Source of the DNA: Gymnopus androsaceus JB14
Taxonomy: Eukaryota > Basidiomycota > Agaricomycetes > Agaricales > Omphalotaceae
Assembly: GCA_009733575.1 (NCBI GenBank)
Contig: ML769463.1
Location: 102,277 to 166,276, forward strand
DNA: 64,000 nucleotides
Direction: 5' to 3'
Position numbers and translations under genes: made by a program
Notes under the pieces: generated by a model
Database searches by the model: none
Seen by the model: the letters and a program-made list of their open reading frames with translations, nothing else
What the model was told of the DNA's origin: nothing
Shown: in pieces, positions 1 to 11,782 of the stretch
How the letters are laid out: every line of letters starts with the position of its first letter
Position numbering within the stretch: the stretch's first letter is position 1

Positions 1-1
1 A

Positions 2-1990
2 TCTCAATCAGGCTCCAGCAAGGATCCATTTTTCTGGGACGGTGAATGGCGTCCAACTGCAACTCAGGGTGTCGAGCCTCGAAAGGATGGAAAACAGAGC
101 ATCAGACTCTCTGAAATTCCTGGGAAATGCGAGTGTCCTACTCTAGCATGACGATCTTCCAATCTGATTAATCGTATCCAGAAAACCGAGATCGCGTTCG
201 CCATTCTGTCCACATTCGCTTTGGATCTTCCTTGGATATACAGCCTTTTCGACCCGTCTGTTCCTGTCATCATGGTTTCGCAACCAGACTCGAGCGGGAA
301 AAGTAGTGTCAAGAATGCCCTGCCGAATTGGATAAAGACATCACCTTTCCTCAAGAATGGTTATGGTTGTATGCATATGAAGGTACACTATCACTATGAA
401 ATACCTGTCACTCTCTGATCCCTCTGCGTTGTACAGTTCATGCTGGTATGTATCTTGATATGTTGTCTGATGAGTTTATGAAGGTTGATCTCTGTAGGAA
501 GATTTTCTATAAGACAGGTCGATTACGAGTAGTCATTTCAACAGCAAATCTAGTAGCGTATGACTGGAAGGACATTGAAAACGTGAAGATTTTTCCTCTT
601 GATTCCCTGCGTCGCATTTAACAACTCCGTTTATAGGCCGTCTGGTTCCAAGATATCCCACCGCTTTCGAAACACATTACATTCGAGAAACGCAACACTG
701 AATCTTTCCCATATGTGATGAAGCGCGTTTTGGACAATGTTCATGTTATTCCAGCGCTTTCTATAATGTTGAAACAAGGTGTAAGCCCTTTGGTTTGTCT
801 CGTCATTACCTTGCTCACAACTCCATTTCCAGCATCCCAATCTTCCGATAAAAGCGACAGCAGACATATGTACGCAGTGGGATTGGTCTAAAGTGAAAGT
901 ACATCTCGTTCCTTCAGTCGCAGGAAAACACGAAGGGTGGCCAAACGTTATCCAAACCGGTCATACAAGACTTATGAAAACAGTGCGTGGGATGGGTCTT
1001 GCCACAGGGAGGGGAGCGAATGAGAAGAAGCTTGAGCTGGAATATCAGGTTTGGACTCTCAATGGTTCCGTTCATTCATCGCATTTCTGACACCACTGGT
1101 AAAGGGCTCTAGTATCGGTCAATACACAACGCAGTGGATGAATGAGTTTTACCATTCCGCCAAAGGCGAATCGGCCCAGGACTGGTTAGACAAACCGAAG
1201 AGCCGCAGGGAAAAACTCCCATATCCAGAAATGAAGGTCCTGTTTCCTACATTAGCGACAGTACGTAGCAGTCAACATGAGGAGCGGGTATGTTACTTTG
1301 GTCTGCTTGTTACATCGATTTGCCAAAATAAATTCTCTTCATTAGGGTGGGGGAACCATTTTTCTCAGACGAGCTCAATGGGAAGCCAGAAACTTTCCCC
1401 GCCAGCTGTTCTATGATTCGAGGAGCAAAGCAGGCAACACCCTTATGCATACCAAGGTTATTCCCTACCTCCGTATCTTTCAGCCTAGTGTCTAATCTAA
1501 TAACTCCAGATGATAATCACAACCGTCTCCTCCCAGAAGCCCTCCTCAAGCAAAAGGGAAGTTATCAACGTCGACACCGATTCCGATTCCGATACAGAAG
1601 ACGACGATGACATCGAGGTTATCGACAACTACGTTGGATGGGCGTATCTGGGCTCACACAACTTCACGCCTTCTGCATGGGGAACGCTTTCGGGATCAGC
1701 GTTCAATCCTGTTATGAACGTAAGTGGATATCTACGCAGCTGAAAGCCATCTCTCTGAAGCACAACGATATATGTATGCAGATACGCAACTATCGAACTC
1801 GGAATAGTGTTCCCTTTGAAGGATATTGCGCAAGTGGAACGAACAGCGCTCTATGAAAGGCCACCCCGAAAGTATAGCTCCAAGGATTCTCCGTGGGTCA
1901 GTGTATAGCGCCGATGTTTTCATGTTTTTGTTCTGACCTCTTTTACAATAGATACAAGAAGAATCAGAGTATTTCAAAACACCGGCTTAG
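2..1990 (+). CDS. TDP1: Tyrosyl-DNA phosphodiesterase 1 (5' end outside window)
   Basis: Phospholipase D superfamily enzyme that removes topoisomerase I peptides and other adducts from DNA 3' ends in the nucleus. Both HxK active-site motifs are visible: His-Met-Lys at about 374-382, followed by RLRVVISTANL, and MHTK at about 1446-1456, followed by GWAYLGSHNFTPSAWG. The reading frame runs through about eight exons; one of 9 nt (437-445, encoding FML) sits directly after the first HxK. A Ser/Asp/Glu-rich loop (DTDSDSDTEDDDD) follows the second HxK, as in other fungal TDP1. The last exon ends EYFKTPA-stop. The N-terminus lies before base 1. The first intron (about 130-190) could not be placed cleanly in frame. 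The 3' end is duplicated further downstream. Family identification is firm; exon edges are approximate. Confidence 0.9.
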
Positions 1991-2190
1991 GAATAGGAAT
2001 GTTGTTTTGCGTACTATAGCTTTTATTAATCACGCATACACGTTCCAGCGCAAAGTATTGCGATTAAATTCACTAGATTAACTAGTTGGCTGAATTACCT
2101 GATCAGTCAGAAGACTCTTCAGTACGTCTCATTCCCATCACTACGTTTTTTTTGGAAAGAAACAGACTCAGAGGCGTCCCTCTGGGCCCA
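1690..2190 (+). repeat. Copy 1 of a duplicated TDP1/F-box 3' junction
   Basis: This stretch holds the last TDP1 exons plus the tail of the convergent F-box-like gene. It is repeated, diverged, at about 2865-3370. Shared landmarks in the same order are the IRNYELG-type exon, the exon beginning IQEESEYF, and the sequence gattaactRgttgg marking the F-box gene stop. Here the TDP1 side is intact and the F-box side is degenerate. Confidence 0.85.
2078..2190 (-). pseudogene. Degenerate 3' fragment of the F-box-like gene
   Basis: Read on the minus strand, this corresponds to the last ~35 codons of the gene ending at 3234. It keeps MRRxEExxD, but the following Trp codon is a stop (tga) and several bases are missing before the shared final codons. 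No upstream part of the gene is present. It is best read as the broken partner left by a tandem duplication of the convergent junction. Confidence 0.7.
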
Positions 2191-2859
2191 GCAGGCCTCC
2201 AGCAAGGAGGGTTTCATCACTACCTCCACGCCATATCCTCATCGACCCTGCGTTATTCCGGTGACGGAGTATAGCAAACAGCGACTCCCTATCATACTAT
2301 CAGCTTTATCACTGTTCATTGCACTACGTGCGACTCAGAGTCTATGACACCATTTTATGCTTCAACCGTGGACTTGGATGATGATTTCTTCTTCTTTCTT
2401 CTTTTGACTCGCTTCATAAATAAATAATAAATATTCCTGGAGCACTAGACACCAATTGAAATAACATACGCAAAACAACAGCATGAAATCACTCCTCCCC
2501 GCTGCCCCAGCCCAGCCTTCCCTTCTCCCCGCTCGTGCGTCTCATCTATCTCAAACAACACACTCTTTGCATCCTTAATTTCAAGCTCATCAGTAACATT
2601 ATCTCTCCTACGCTTTTGCACTCCCACTCCCACTCCCCTCCCTACTCGTCCTCGTCCTCCTCCCATCCTGTGCTCCCAAACCCATCCCTCCTGCCCCCGC
2701 TTTGAAACCGAAAGCCGTCGCGGAACCCTATCCTGCCTAATATATGAGGAGCTCGAAGCATCCTCAAGATTCAAAGCCCCTTAGAGCAACGACAGACTCG
2801 AGAACCATACCAAGCTCGTCAGTGCCTGCTTGGCTTTCTGGCGGGTGAGTCGTCACAGG
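2191..2859. other. Intergenic, no gene recognised
   Basis: Between the duplicated segments lies a pyrimidine-rich stretch with a T/C-rich tract near 2380-2400 and a C-rich tract at 2490-2710. A 109-codon minus-strand open frame (2445-2774) has low-complexity Gly/Arg composition and resembles nothing I know. I do not call it a gene. Confidence 0.5.
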
Positions 2860-3110
2860 AGCGGGATCAGCGTGTTATGAACGTAAACAATATCTACGCA
2901 GCTAAAATGTATTCAATCATATCGTTGTAAACAGGTACACAACTGTGGATTCGAAATAATGCTCCTTTTGAAGGACATTGCGCAAGTCAAAGATAATAGA
3001 TATGGCTCCAAGGGTTCTCCATGGGTTAGTACAACGTCAAGGTTTCGTGTTCCGTTCTGATCGTTTGGAAGCAGATACAAGAAGAATCGGAGTATTTCAG
3101 AGTGTCTTAG
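2860..3110 (+). pseudogene. Duplicated C-terminal fragment of TDP1
   Basis: A diverged copy of the last TDP1 exons. The stretch encoding LKDIAQV and the final exon IQEESEYFxxx-stop are recognisable, with the intron between them. The active-site exons are absent, upstream sequence stops matching at about 2860, and the exon equivalent to RNYELGIVFPL carries substitutions that break the frame. Not expected to be functional. Confidence 0.75.
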
Positions 3111-3370
3111 TAACTTGACGGAGAATAGGAGTGGTATCGTAGCTTTTATCAATCCGATACGCCTACTTGGCACGTCGCTGAACGTCGATCGAGTGTATTA
3201 TAGCGACGACTACTACTTGATATTCAAACCAGATTAACTGGTTGGTGGAATTACCTGAGCAAGGTTCCAGTCAAAAAACTCCTCGCTACGTCTCATTATT
3301 AAACCAGTCCCCACTTCTGCTTTGTTTGGAAGGAACCAGACCCAGAGAGGCGTCCCTCTGGATGCTCGTT
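2865..3370 (+). repeat. Copy 2 of the duplicated TDP1/F-box 3' junction
   Basis: Matches 1690-2190 with numerous substitutions and small indels. In this copy the F-box gene side is intact (stop at 3234) and the TDP1 side is only a fragment. The copies are about 1.17 kb apart in direct orientation. Confidence 0.85.
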
Positions 3371-4998
3371 GCCCATAGCCCTTTCCTGTATGACGTCGCT
3401 TCTCAAACGCTAATCTCTGAATAGACTTGAGCCGTTCCCCGAATACGGTTGCCCAATGTTGCATCGCTTCGTCTACAGATCCAATTTCACGAGCCCGAGA
3501 AAGATCCTCCTGGTAAGAATCTTCCTGAAGCTCCACTGCCAGTTTGAGGGTGTGGAGGTATTGGAACTTTTCGATAACCGCTACGATCCCATCCTGCAGT
3601 GTAAATGGATTCTTAGCATTCGTGTCAGAGAGTTCAAGCAGGAAAGGTAATACCATATCAGATTCAGGCTCCTCCGTCCGATTAAAACACCGAATGCCTT
3701 GTAATTCCAGTGCTCGAAGTCTAGGAAAAATGCGATATATACTCTTCAAAAGCTCTGGATTGCCACTCCACCCCATTTTGAGGCATAGCTGCTCCAAGTC
3801 TGGGCGAGATGAAGCGAGTGCATCCGATATATGTATTGAATCGAGGAATTCAATAACTTGGTTGGGTTTGTGATACGCTAAAGTGTCTCCACTAGACAAC
3901 ATATTTTCCCATCCTGGGATAAAATCAAGTACCAGGCATCTCACAGAAACCGGTAGTCTCTTGAAAAATTGGTCGGATAAGGATGGGTTAGAAATAGTAA
4001 TGGATTCGATCTGAGAGGAAAAATGATTGATTTTGTCTGAAGGAGGTGAGGCCTCTGCAGGCAATAGCTGGTATCTATGAGGCGAAGCACCCATGATACG
4101 CAACTTGCAATGGACCTACACACATATCGAATTGTCAGTGTATATTTCAGTCTGCTTAGAGGGGAATACAGTGAACCTGGAGTACATCAAGCCTCTGCAT
4201 TGAATGTACAATTGTCCAAAGTGGATATTGTTGAGAATCCCACTCCATTGGCGGATACCCGTTTAGTACGAACTTGCGCAACGCTGAGAGTGATATTGCC
4301 TGGGAACAAAGGTCAGATAGCGGACAATATTCTCCTGGGATTTCAAGGTATTCCAAAGTCTCGCTGCACCCTTGGACGATGTTGGAAACGCATTGTATAG
4401 ATCGAGCGCGTTTGGATGTAGGAGCAGAGTACAATGATACTTGTCCGACTTGTTCAATCACCAGTCGGCGAATCCCATGAAAGGAACGAAACAAGTTGGA
4501 CGCGTCATGAATGAGAAACGGAGTTGAAATATGCAAAGAATGAAGAGATGGCAAAGACGCCAGCTTTTCTACAAACGCAAGATTGGGTGCAAATCGTTGT
4601 ATCCCGTAGACGAACGTAACGATGTTCACCAACTCCGGAAGAGCCTTGGCAAGCGATTCCATAGCTGTTATATGTCGAGTCCACCACAGCGCTTCAGTGG
4701 GGTACACGAAATCCAGTTTTCTACCAGAATTATACATTGAAAATTGTACAAGTTATATCAGAAGCACATACTTGATATAGGGCCACAATGAGGGGGGAAA
4801 GAATTCCAAATCTCGATCTCTCAGTGCCAGTGGCCATTTTACACTGGTAAACATAGCTGGTAGGGTGTGCTGCCGAGTTTGCCTGGATACCAGAGATAAT
4901 GATTTCACGCCTATCATGCCCTCATCCAAAAGATGATATACGACCCTTTCGGAAATATCGAATCCGAGATCGACCAAGTTTAAAGGAGCGGAAGCCAT
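3234..4998 (-). CDS. F-box-like / leucine-rich-repeat-type protein
   Basis: Three exons on the minus strand: 4772-4998, 4177-4720 and 3234-4115. The splice sites fit well (GTATGT donor near 4771) and give an open frame of about 550 residues. The N-terminus (DLGFDISERVVYHLLDEG, then SLSLVSRQ) has the spacing of the divergent F-box seen in many Agaricomycete proteins, whose members often recruit substrates to SCF ubiquitin ligases. The rest contains repeated leucine-rich strand-like segments (SLPSLHSLHIS, ETLEYLEIPG, RPDLEQLCLKMG). These families are large and fast-evolving in mushrooms. A function beyond the family guess cannot be given. Convergent with TDP1. Confidence 0.7.
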
Positions 4999-5284
4999 AG
5001 ACCAGTCCTCTGTACTAGCTGTCAGGTGGCAAGGATGAATATCGACTGTAGTATAGAGGAAAGAGGGTTCGGAGTCGTGCGAGCGAGACTAGGTTTGGCC
5101 GACTTGGTCCCATGCGCGGATGGCTGGACGAAGCAAAAATATCCACGAAGCGGAGAAAGATAAGGAGAAGCGAAGTCAATAAGCGCTCAATAAGCCAGAC
5201 GAGCGTCTATCTTCAGCGCTTCAGCGGCGCCACGCGAAGCGCGACACTTAAGCGGCTGCTCAACTCAGCCTTCTTCTAAATCTA

Positions 5285-8274
5285 ATGTCCACGGCAAACG
5301 AAAATAGCGATAATTTGACCTCAGTTCCACCAGACTCTCAAGAGTGGCGACAATTTGTGAAAGTATCGGAATGGAAGATTAAACAGGCCCTGTTTCGTAT
5401 AGATGCAGATGAAGGCCAGATACTGTACGAGTCCAACAAGATAAAGAAAATCAAGATCAGTGCGTTTGGAACTGATCATCGTATGCATTCACTGAGCCTT
5501 ATTCAAGTTCCAATCGAATGTATCAAGGAGCTCCGCTTTCAATCCGACAGCAGTTACTACCGCACTCTCTTCAAACTTTCTCCCGATACCCAATCGCGAT
5601 GGATTACGATCATTTATATCGTCGAAGGAGCATACAAGATAATGCACATTATCGCTCCATCGTCGGATGTATTTCAGCAGTGGAAAGAATCTTTGAATAA
5701 GCTCTACGCTGTCCGTCAAGGCCTCATGGCAGGAGCATACGATGGTATTATTCGCGATACTGTCTGGGAGAAACAGTACTGGAAAAGCGCTGATTGTGAT
5801 GGAGACGAAAAGTTGAAATTTGATGACGTGCAGGGCTTATGTCGAAGGCTGAGCTTGCATTTCTCAGAGCAAGAGTTGAGGAAATTGTTCAAGGTGCGAG
5901 TGTCGTGTATATCCAAGCAATTATCTTATGTACCTCTTTACAGGCCGCCGATGTTGACGGTGATGGATATCTAGACTTCGCTGGCTACCAGAAATTTGTG
6001 AAACTACTCAAGAGACGACCGGAGGTTGAGAATTTGTACCAGAAAGTTAGCGATAATGAGAAGATGGATTTCGTTGCTTTCAAAAAGTTCATGCAGGGAT
6101 CTCAGGAGGTGAGTCTACCGATACAAGCGGTGCATCGATCTAATCCTTCCTCCCAGTCCAAATTAGATGACAATAGTCTGAGAGCAGTGTTCACCAAGTA
6201 CGCAGGAATGGAGCAATTCAATGACACCGGGTCTCCAGCACAATCAATGCAGACTGAAGCACATCCTCTTGAACCTACAACAATGAATCTGGAAGCGTTT
6301 TCTGCTTTTCTTAGATCATCCGACAACGCTGCTCTGCCAGATCAGAATAAACCGGTGTATCACGATATGACACGCCCTATATCAGAGTATTTCATCTCTT
6401 CCTCGCACAACACGTACCTTATAGGTATGATTAGCTGTATTTTTCTTGCGCAAAATGTTAATTCTTTCTCGAAGGTAACCAGCTAGTGGGTGTATCGACC
6501 ATCGAAGGTTATATCCGTGCACTTCTACATAGTTGTCGTACTGTGAGTAAATAATATCCCTTCATCCCTTTGCGTTGCTGGGCTTAACCGAATTCTAGGT
6601 TGAATGTGAATATCTCTCCATTTCTTTGCGTTCGCTGAGCTTAACCGGCTTGCAGTGGATGTCTATGATGGACCTGAGGAACCCATGGTTTACCACGGGA
6701 ATACACTCACCTCCAAGGTGTCTGTGAGGGAGATTTGCCATGCGATAGCCAAGTACGCGTTCCGGGCATCGCCGTATCCTGTCATCTTAACGTTAGAGAT
6801 GCATTGCGGTGTTCAGCAGCAAAATCTCTTGGTCGACATTATGAAGAACGCCTTCGGGGACGCGCTGATTTCGGCTCCTGTAGAGGGCAGAAAAAAAATT
6901 ACCTCCCTGCCTAGTCCAGAGGATCTTCGAGGCAAAATTCTGGTGAAGGTATCTCATTTCAGCGCGTTCGTGATATTTTGAATATACTTAAGCTGTCGCA
7001 GGCCAAGAACCTCAATATATCTGGAGGGAAGACACTGGTCTTCAGCCAAAGAAGCCTGCAAAATCCGCGACGGCGGATGATTCATCTTCATCCTCAGCTG
7101 CCTCTTCTGCATCTCACTCGGGCCTGATGGGCGAGATCAAGGATATCAAGGCTAAGCTCGCTCGAAAAGTATATTCCAAGACCAAAAGCAACCACAAACA
7201 GATGTCATTCTCTCTGGCTTCGCTGCTTGTATACACTGTCGGTGTTAAATGTCGCGGAATCAGTCCCACCGAGCATTATGAGCCCGAGCATGTCTTTTCA
7301 ATTTCAGAGAACTCGGCGAATAAATATATGAAATCTAGCATGACCGACCTAGTCAAGCATACTCAGTCGCATATTATTCGCGTTTACCCAAAGGGTGCAA
7401 GGGTGGATTCCTCAAACTATGAGCCACACCTGTACTGGGCTGCAGGTGGTCAGGTCGTTGCTTTAAATTGGCAGACATTCGGTGTGCTCATCATCCTTGC
7501 AGTATAATTAACATACGCTAATCGATAATATCTAGACTTGGGATACATGATCAATTATGCAATGTTTCAACGGAATGGAAGGTCTGGATATGTACTAAAG
7601 CCTCTTGCGCTAAGGCCAGGAAACGAGAGCCTTCTCCAAAAACCTACAAAGCATTACTTGGATCTTACGGTACTATTCCATCTTCTGGTATCCATGGTCT
7701 ACTGAGCTAAGATCACCTCAGATAATCTCAGCGCAACAACTACCGCGACTCAAGGACAAATCGGGCAAGGAGATCCAGTCCATTCGTAGATCCCTTGGTG
7801 GAAGTATCACTCCATATCCCCTTGTGGTCGCACTCGCCGTTCGTCGCAAATGAAGCCGAGAATGCAGAGGGCGCAACGTACTCACCAGCGACCAATGTCT
7901 CAAACTCTCAGCCCACCACCGCGAGGACGGTAATGTTCTCTACCGGCTCCGTGAAGAACAACGGTTTCAATCCCGTATGGCAGGAAGAGCTATGTATACC
8001 ATTCGACTGTGTGGGCGGAATGATAGATATTATTTTTGTCAAGTTTGCAATCAAGCAGGAGAAGAAGAAGCTCAAAGATGAGGTCGATGAAGAACCTATA
8101 GCAGTTTATTGCTGTTCATTAGGGGCTTTAGAGCATGGTTGGTCACTTTTCCCTTTAGCAAGCTCTTGGCTCATATTTATATCAGGTTTCCGCTATCTGC
8201 CATTACATGATTCTCAAATGTCTACGTATATGTTTTCAACTCTGTTCGTCGAGGTAAAGGTACGAGATATCTAG
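5285..8274 (+). CDS. PLC1: Phosphoinositide-specific phospholipase C (delta-type)
   Basis: Hydrolyses PIP2 to diacylglycerol and IP3 at the plasma membrane. In order: a PH-like N-terminus (~1-150), EF-hands with loops DCDGDEKLKFDD and DVDGDGYLDF (~170-240), the X catalytic box (SSHNTYLIG, VELDVYDGP, LTLEMHCG), a low-complexity linker, the Y box (SFSLASLLVYTV through LYWAAGGQVVALNWQTF), and a C2 domain ending FSTLFVEVKVRDI. The catalytic histidines SSHN and YHGNTL are present. VEL of VELDVYDG is carried by a 7-nt exon at 6599-6605. Two reading-frame breaks are seen, in the X/Y linker near 7036-7045 and in C2 near 7785 (before VDPLVEVSLHIP). They could be consensus errors or real decay. Start at 5285 opens the frame shortly after the promoter. 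Confidence 0.88.
6543..6655 (+). repeat. Twin introns flanking a 7-nt exon in PLC1
   Basis: Intron 6543-6598 and intron 6606-6655 align along their whole lengths: both start gtga, share an atatc(c/t)ctt-like stretch, then tttgcgtt, cgctgagc/gctgggc, ttaaccg, and end in a c/t-ag acceptor. Between them lies gttgaat, which joins to tggatgtc to give VELDV of the catalytic core. The pattern suggests duplication of an intron together with a few exon bases. Confidence 0.8.
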
Positions 8275-8850
8275 AGTTGACAGGTATTCCATACCGCACA
8301 TGCTTCTCATCATTCATGACTTCCTTTGTTCCATTTTCGGCGTGTATTTGACATTGGGACTATGTACTACATAGAAATCATTTCAAGCGGTGTTTACCGC
8401 TCTCAAAGGAGTCTCCGATGACGCCGACGACGACAACGATCAAAATGCATTTAGGTCCACCGTCCAACCCGAGTGCAAGAAGATTTACCGACTTGAAGCA
8501 AGTAACTTATTACTTCAGAATAAAAGATTGCTAGCACTATTGCGTCTCCTCGTTTCCTCTTGGCCTGAGGCAAACTTGACGATAGGATGGATATTCAGCA
8601 TCGTCAGCGACTCGGTAGGTAAGAACATTATTTCAGCATGCCGGTAAGCACAGCATCTTCCTTCTGAGTCGGTTGAATGGGCGCATCTGATGACTGATGA
8701 CACAGACTTTCAAATTTTATATTTAATGTTATGAGCATGAACGACCCTTCCCCTTCCGTTTTCGTTTTTCCCCCACCTTTTTCGTATTTCTGTTCAGCCT
8801 TGAGCACCCGGTTGGACACCGTTGTGCTCCCAGCTTAACTCAGAGACGCG
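8275..8850. other. Intergenic, possible exon remnant
   Basis: Downstream of PLC1, a plus-strand open frame at 8390-8647 begins FTALKGVSDDADDDND and is acidic for about 35 codons, then loses coding character. It has no recognised family. A TTTTCCCCC-rich stretch at 8760-8780 probably belongs to the promoter of the next gene. Confidence 0.4.
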
Positions 8851-10071
8851 ATGTCGACTTTCTTCAAGTTGCTTGCTGTTCTTTCTTTTGCTTCCTATTT
8901 TGAATGTTCCTTCGCCATACTGAAGAACGTTACATACGACAATACTGACTCGAGTGTCATTTACTTACCTTCGGGTGGGGTGGGGTGGGAACTAGATCTT
9001 GCGGAGAGTCTCGATTTTGGTGGAACCCATGCTTTGGCTGACGACACAGCCGGTGCTTCAGCAGTCTTTCACTTCACAGGTAACACTTGACACATCCTAT
9101 CTGGTATAATGCGCTTACATTTTATCCGACGCCACCAGGTGTTGCGGTCTACTATTTCTCGCCGCTTTGGCCGTACAACGTATCTACTGTTCTCTCCCTC
9201 GATGGTGGTTCGAACGTCACAGTTTCGTTGATGGATAAAACCGCTACACCTTCTAACGGTGGCCCACCTACTGTGTCTTCAGCAGCGCAATATGCATTCA
9301 CTGGGCTGTCTAATGGCTCACATACGTTGTCTATGTTCTCAATAACAATTCCGAATATTAACGAAAGCAATTCCGACCCTTCACAGCAAGAGTGGATTGT
9401 CGTCGATGGTTTTAAGTAAGTTTTGTTTTAATTAAGGAATAGTCAAGACTCATTGAACAGCGCCCCTTAGTGTCACAATCGAAGATGATTCTGCACAGCC
9501 ATCTACCGCTTCGTCTTCTAAATCAAATATTGGAGCCATAGTTGGAGGCGCAGCTGGAGGGGTCCTCGTTCTCGCTGCTATTCTTGCATTCTTCTTTATC
9601 TACCATCGTCGCACAAGACGTCAGAGACAGGGCGTGCAGCCTTGGGGAGAAAAGGGAATTTTTGCGGAGAACTCTCCTGCCCCTATCGTACCACTTGTTG
9701 CCACACCCTACAGTGATTCCAGCCCCCATCCTTCTCATCCCGTTGCACCACTCGGTGGCAACCCCTATGGTCTTCATCCTCCCCCACCAATGCAACAAGG
9801 CTTCAGTCATCAGTCGGTGTATTCTCAGTCCGAAAGTGGGTATGGCAGAATGTCTGGTGTGACATGGGCAGGAAGCTCTGACGCTGGAGCCTCTTCATCC
9901 CAAGGCGGTAGTAACAGCGCCCCGGCTAAAGAGCAGCCTGCTTATTTCAATGAAAAGCGCCTGCAGCAGTTGACCGTCGCCAATGAAGAGCCGCTTCCTC
10001 CTCCAGCATACACTGTGGAAAATTCGAGCTCTGGAGACCAAGCAGAAACGGAGATCACCAATTCTGAATAA
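8851..10071 (+). CDS. Single-pass membrane protein with Ser/Thr-rich ectodomain and PPxY tail
   Basis: Signal peptide at residues 1-22 (FFKLLAVLSFASYF). The beta-rich extracellular region carries several N-glycosylation sequons (NVT, NVS, NGS) and the segment FTGVAVYYFSPLWPYNVS. One transmembrane helix (GAIVGGAAGGVLVLAAILAF) is followed by a basic stop (HRRTRRQRQ) and a Pro/Ser-rich cytoplasmic tail ending PLPPPAYTVEN. Three exons, with introns at about 9079-9138 and 9419-9470. This architecture is common in Agaricomycetes and is usually left as hypothetical. The PPAY motif would suit a WW-domain ubiquitin ligase of the Rsp5 type; that is inference. A paralogue with the same plan lies at 57391-58512. 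Confidence 0.8.
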
Positions 10072-10244
10072 AATATCGAGTTGAATTTTTTTTTTGGAGG
10101 GAAATCGTAACTTATTTTATCAAGTCGTTAACTCGTTGATGACAGAAATAATGATTCAATTGCCACCTAGGGCCTACATAATATATTTAAAATCCAAAGA
10201 GAAAATCAAAACTGGCCTTGTAAGTACTGCTGACCAATGGACGT

Positions 10245-11782
10245 TTAAGTGTTCATATATACCCTCTTACTCTGTCCCTGTCCTCTCCCATTGACTAGAA
10301 CACACTCACACTCGTGGAGTGATTGACTGCCTGGGCCCGCCGGTTGATCAAGGAACTCGCCAGAATCAGCATAAACACCGCCTGAGCGCGATTTGGGCCC
10401 GCCGACACGGTCATCTGAATCAAAGTGGGACTGATATTCGGAAGACTGGCTGTGGAAGGAACCGGACGAGTGCCTTTGGCGATGGAAGGGATCCGAGTGA
10501 GAGGACGGCGACTTATGTGACGGCACACCACGGGGAGCGCCAGGAAGTGGAGTTCCTGGCTCATCCATCTCAACAGGCATAGAAACACGCCCTGGAAGTC
10601 GATCCCTGACCACTGCGTATGACCAGCTTGAATCATCATAATGAGATAGTTCAAAGCCGTATGGAGGCTCCCCAGTGTATGCTTTCCAGCCTGCATCAGT
10701 GAACCAATCATGGGTCACTGAGCAACCCTGTAAGCAGGAAAGGGTAGGGATCTCGAGAAGTAACTCGGATCGCAGAAATGAGACCTGCAGGGTTCCATCC
10801 TCCAGGTAGAACTTTATTCTCAGCGTATACTGCGAAAACAATCCGCGGGCCCTGAACATCTACATCAAATCTTTGAGCAGCGAGGTATTGAATCGCACTT
10901 CCGGCAAAGACTCCGTTAACGTAGAACGAGAGATAGTCGTCTGCGGTGGCTAGGATTTGAACTCGTGCGGAGGTGTGTCGGGGTGGAAGGTTAACGGTTA
11001 AGCGGAAAGCTCTGGCTCCTGGAGGGGCCTTACCGTCACTGAGTTCTTCAGTCCAGATCCACCTAGCAGGGGCGAAGGACAGCTCGTCCCGGCCTGCGAT
11101 GGCGATAGCATCAGTAGCGATACTCTCCAGTGGACTTGACTGGAAGCCAAGAGCTATCATCGTAGGATAGCTCGAAAAATTTACCAGGAACATTAGTTTC
11201 ACCACGCCAAGTGGTATCGGAAACTAAAGAGGAAGTGGTCCCATCCATGTAGGTGATGATTGACGTAAGGATGAAGCCGGCTGCGTTGTTGACGTTCCCA
11301 TTGTTAGTGGCATTAACAGCAAAGACGTTGAGATGAGGGCGAAGCGGAACGCAAAAGCTCCTAGCGTGTCCCCAGCCAATTTCTGTATCGACCGCTTCAC
11401 CATTAACCCACAGTGTAGCTGCATCATCAGCACCAAATGCGATCGTAGCAAAGGCCGGTACGCGTTTGTAGGGAGAGATGAAGTTTTTGCGGAAAACTCT
11501 ACTGCCAGGTGGGGCTCTTCCTTCGACAACCTCGGGAGTCCAAATCCATTGAGATTGGGCGAAGCTTAATTTAGGGCTTTCCCTGAGCCGATGAGCAAGC
11601 TCCTTGTCAACAACTGGACAGGAGAGAGCAGTTTCTCTCGGAACTTCACATTCTGTTGTTCCAATTATTTAAATGACCGTAAGGTTTTGAGGAAGGAACA
11701 TACCGTCCGGGTGAAGAGCCAAGGCGAGCTGGGTTGCTACCTGTAGGCAGAAGAATATGGAGGCAATATAAGCGAAAAGCAT
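10245..11782 (-). CDS. Secreted protein with two tandem galactose-binding-like beta-sandwich repeats
   Basis: Minus strand, with a start at 11782 giving a hydrophobic signal (LFAYIASIFFCLQVATQLAL). Two homologous modules follow. Module 1 has FAQSQWIWTPEVVEG, APPGSRVFRK, ADDAATLWVNG and ATNNGNVNNAAGFIL. Module 2 has FAPARWIWTEELSDG, APPGARAFR, ADDYLSFYVNG and NPAGLISAI. Each ends in YDDSSW. This pattern resembles the jelly-roll ligand-binding domains attached to glycosidases, but no catalytic domain is present. The tail is Ser/His/Gly-rich with no GPI signal seen. A one-base frame change is needed near 11165-11175 between the modules, and a 37-nt intron near 10728-10765 restores frame in module 2. 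Sugar binding is inferred from fold resemblance only. Confidence 0.65.
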
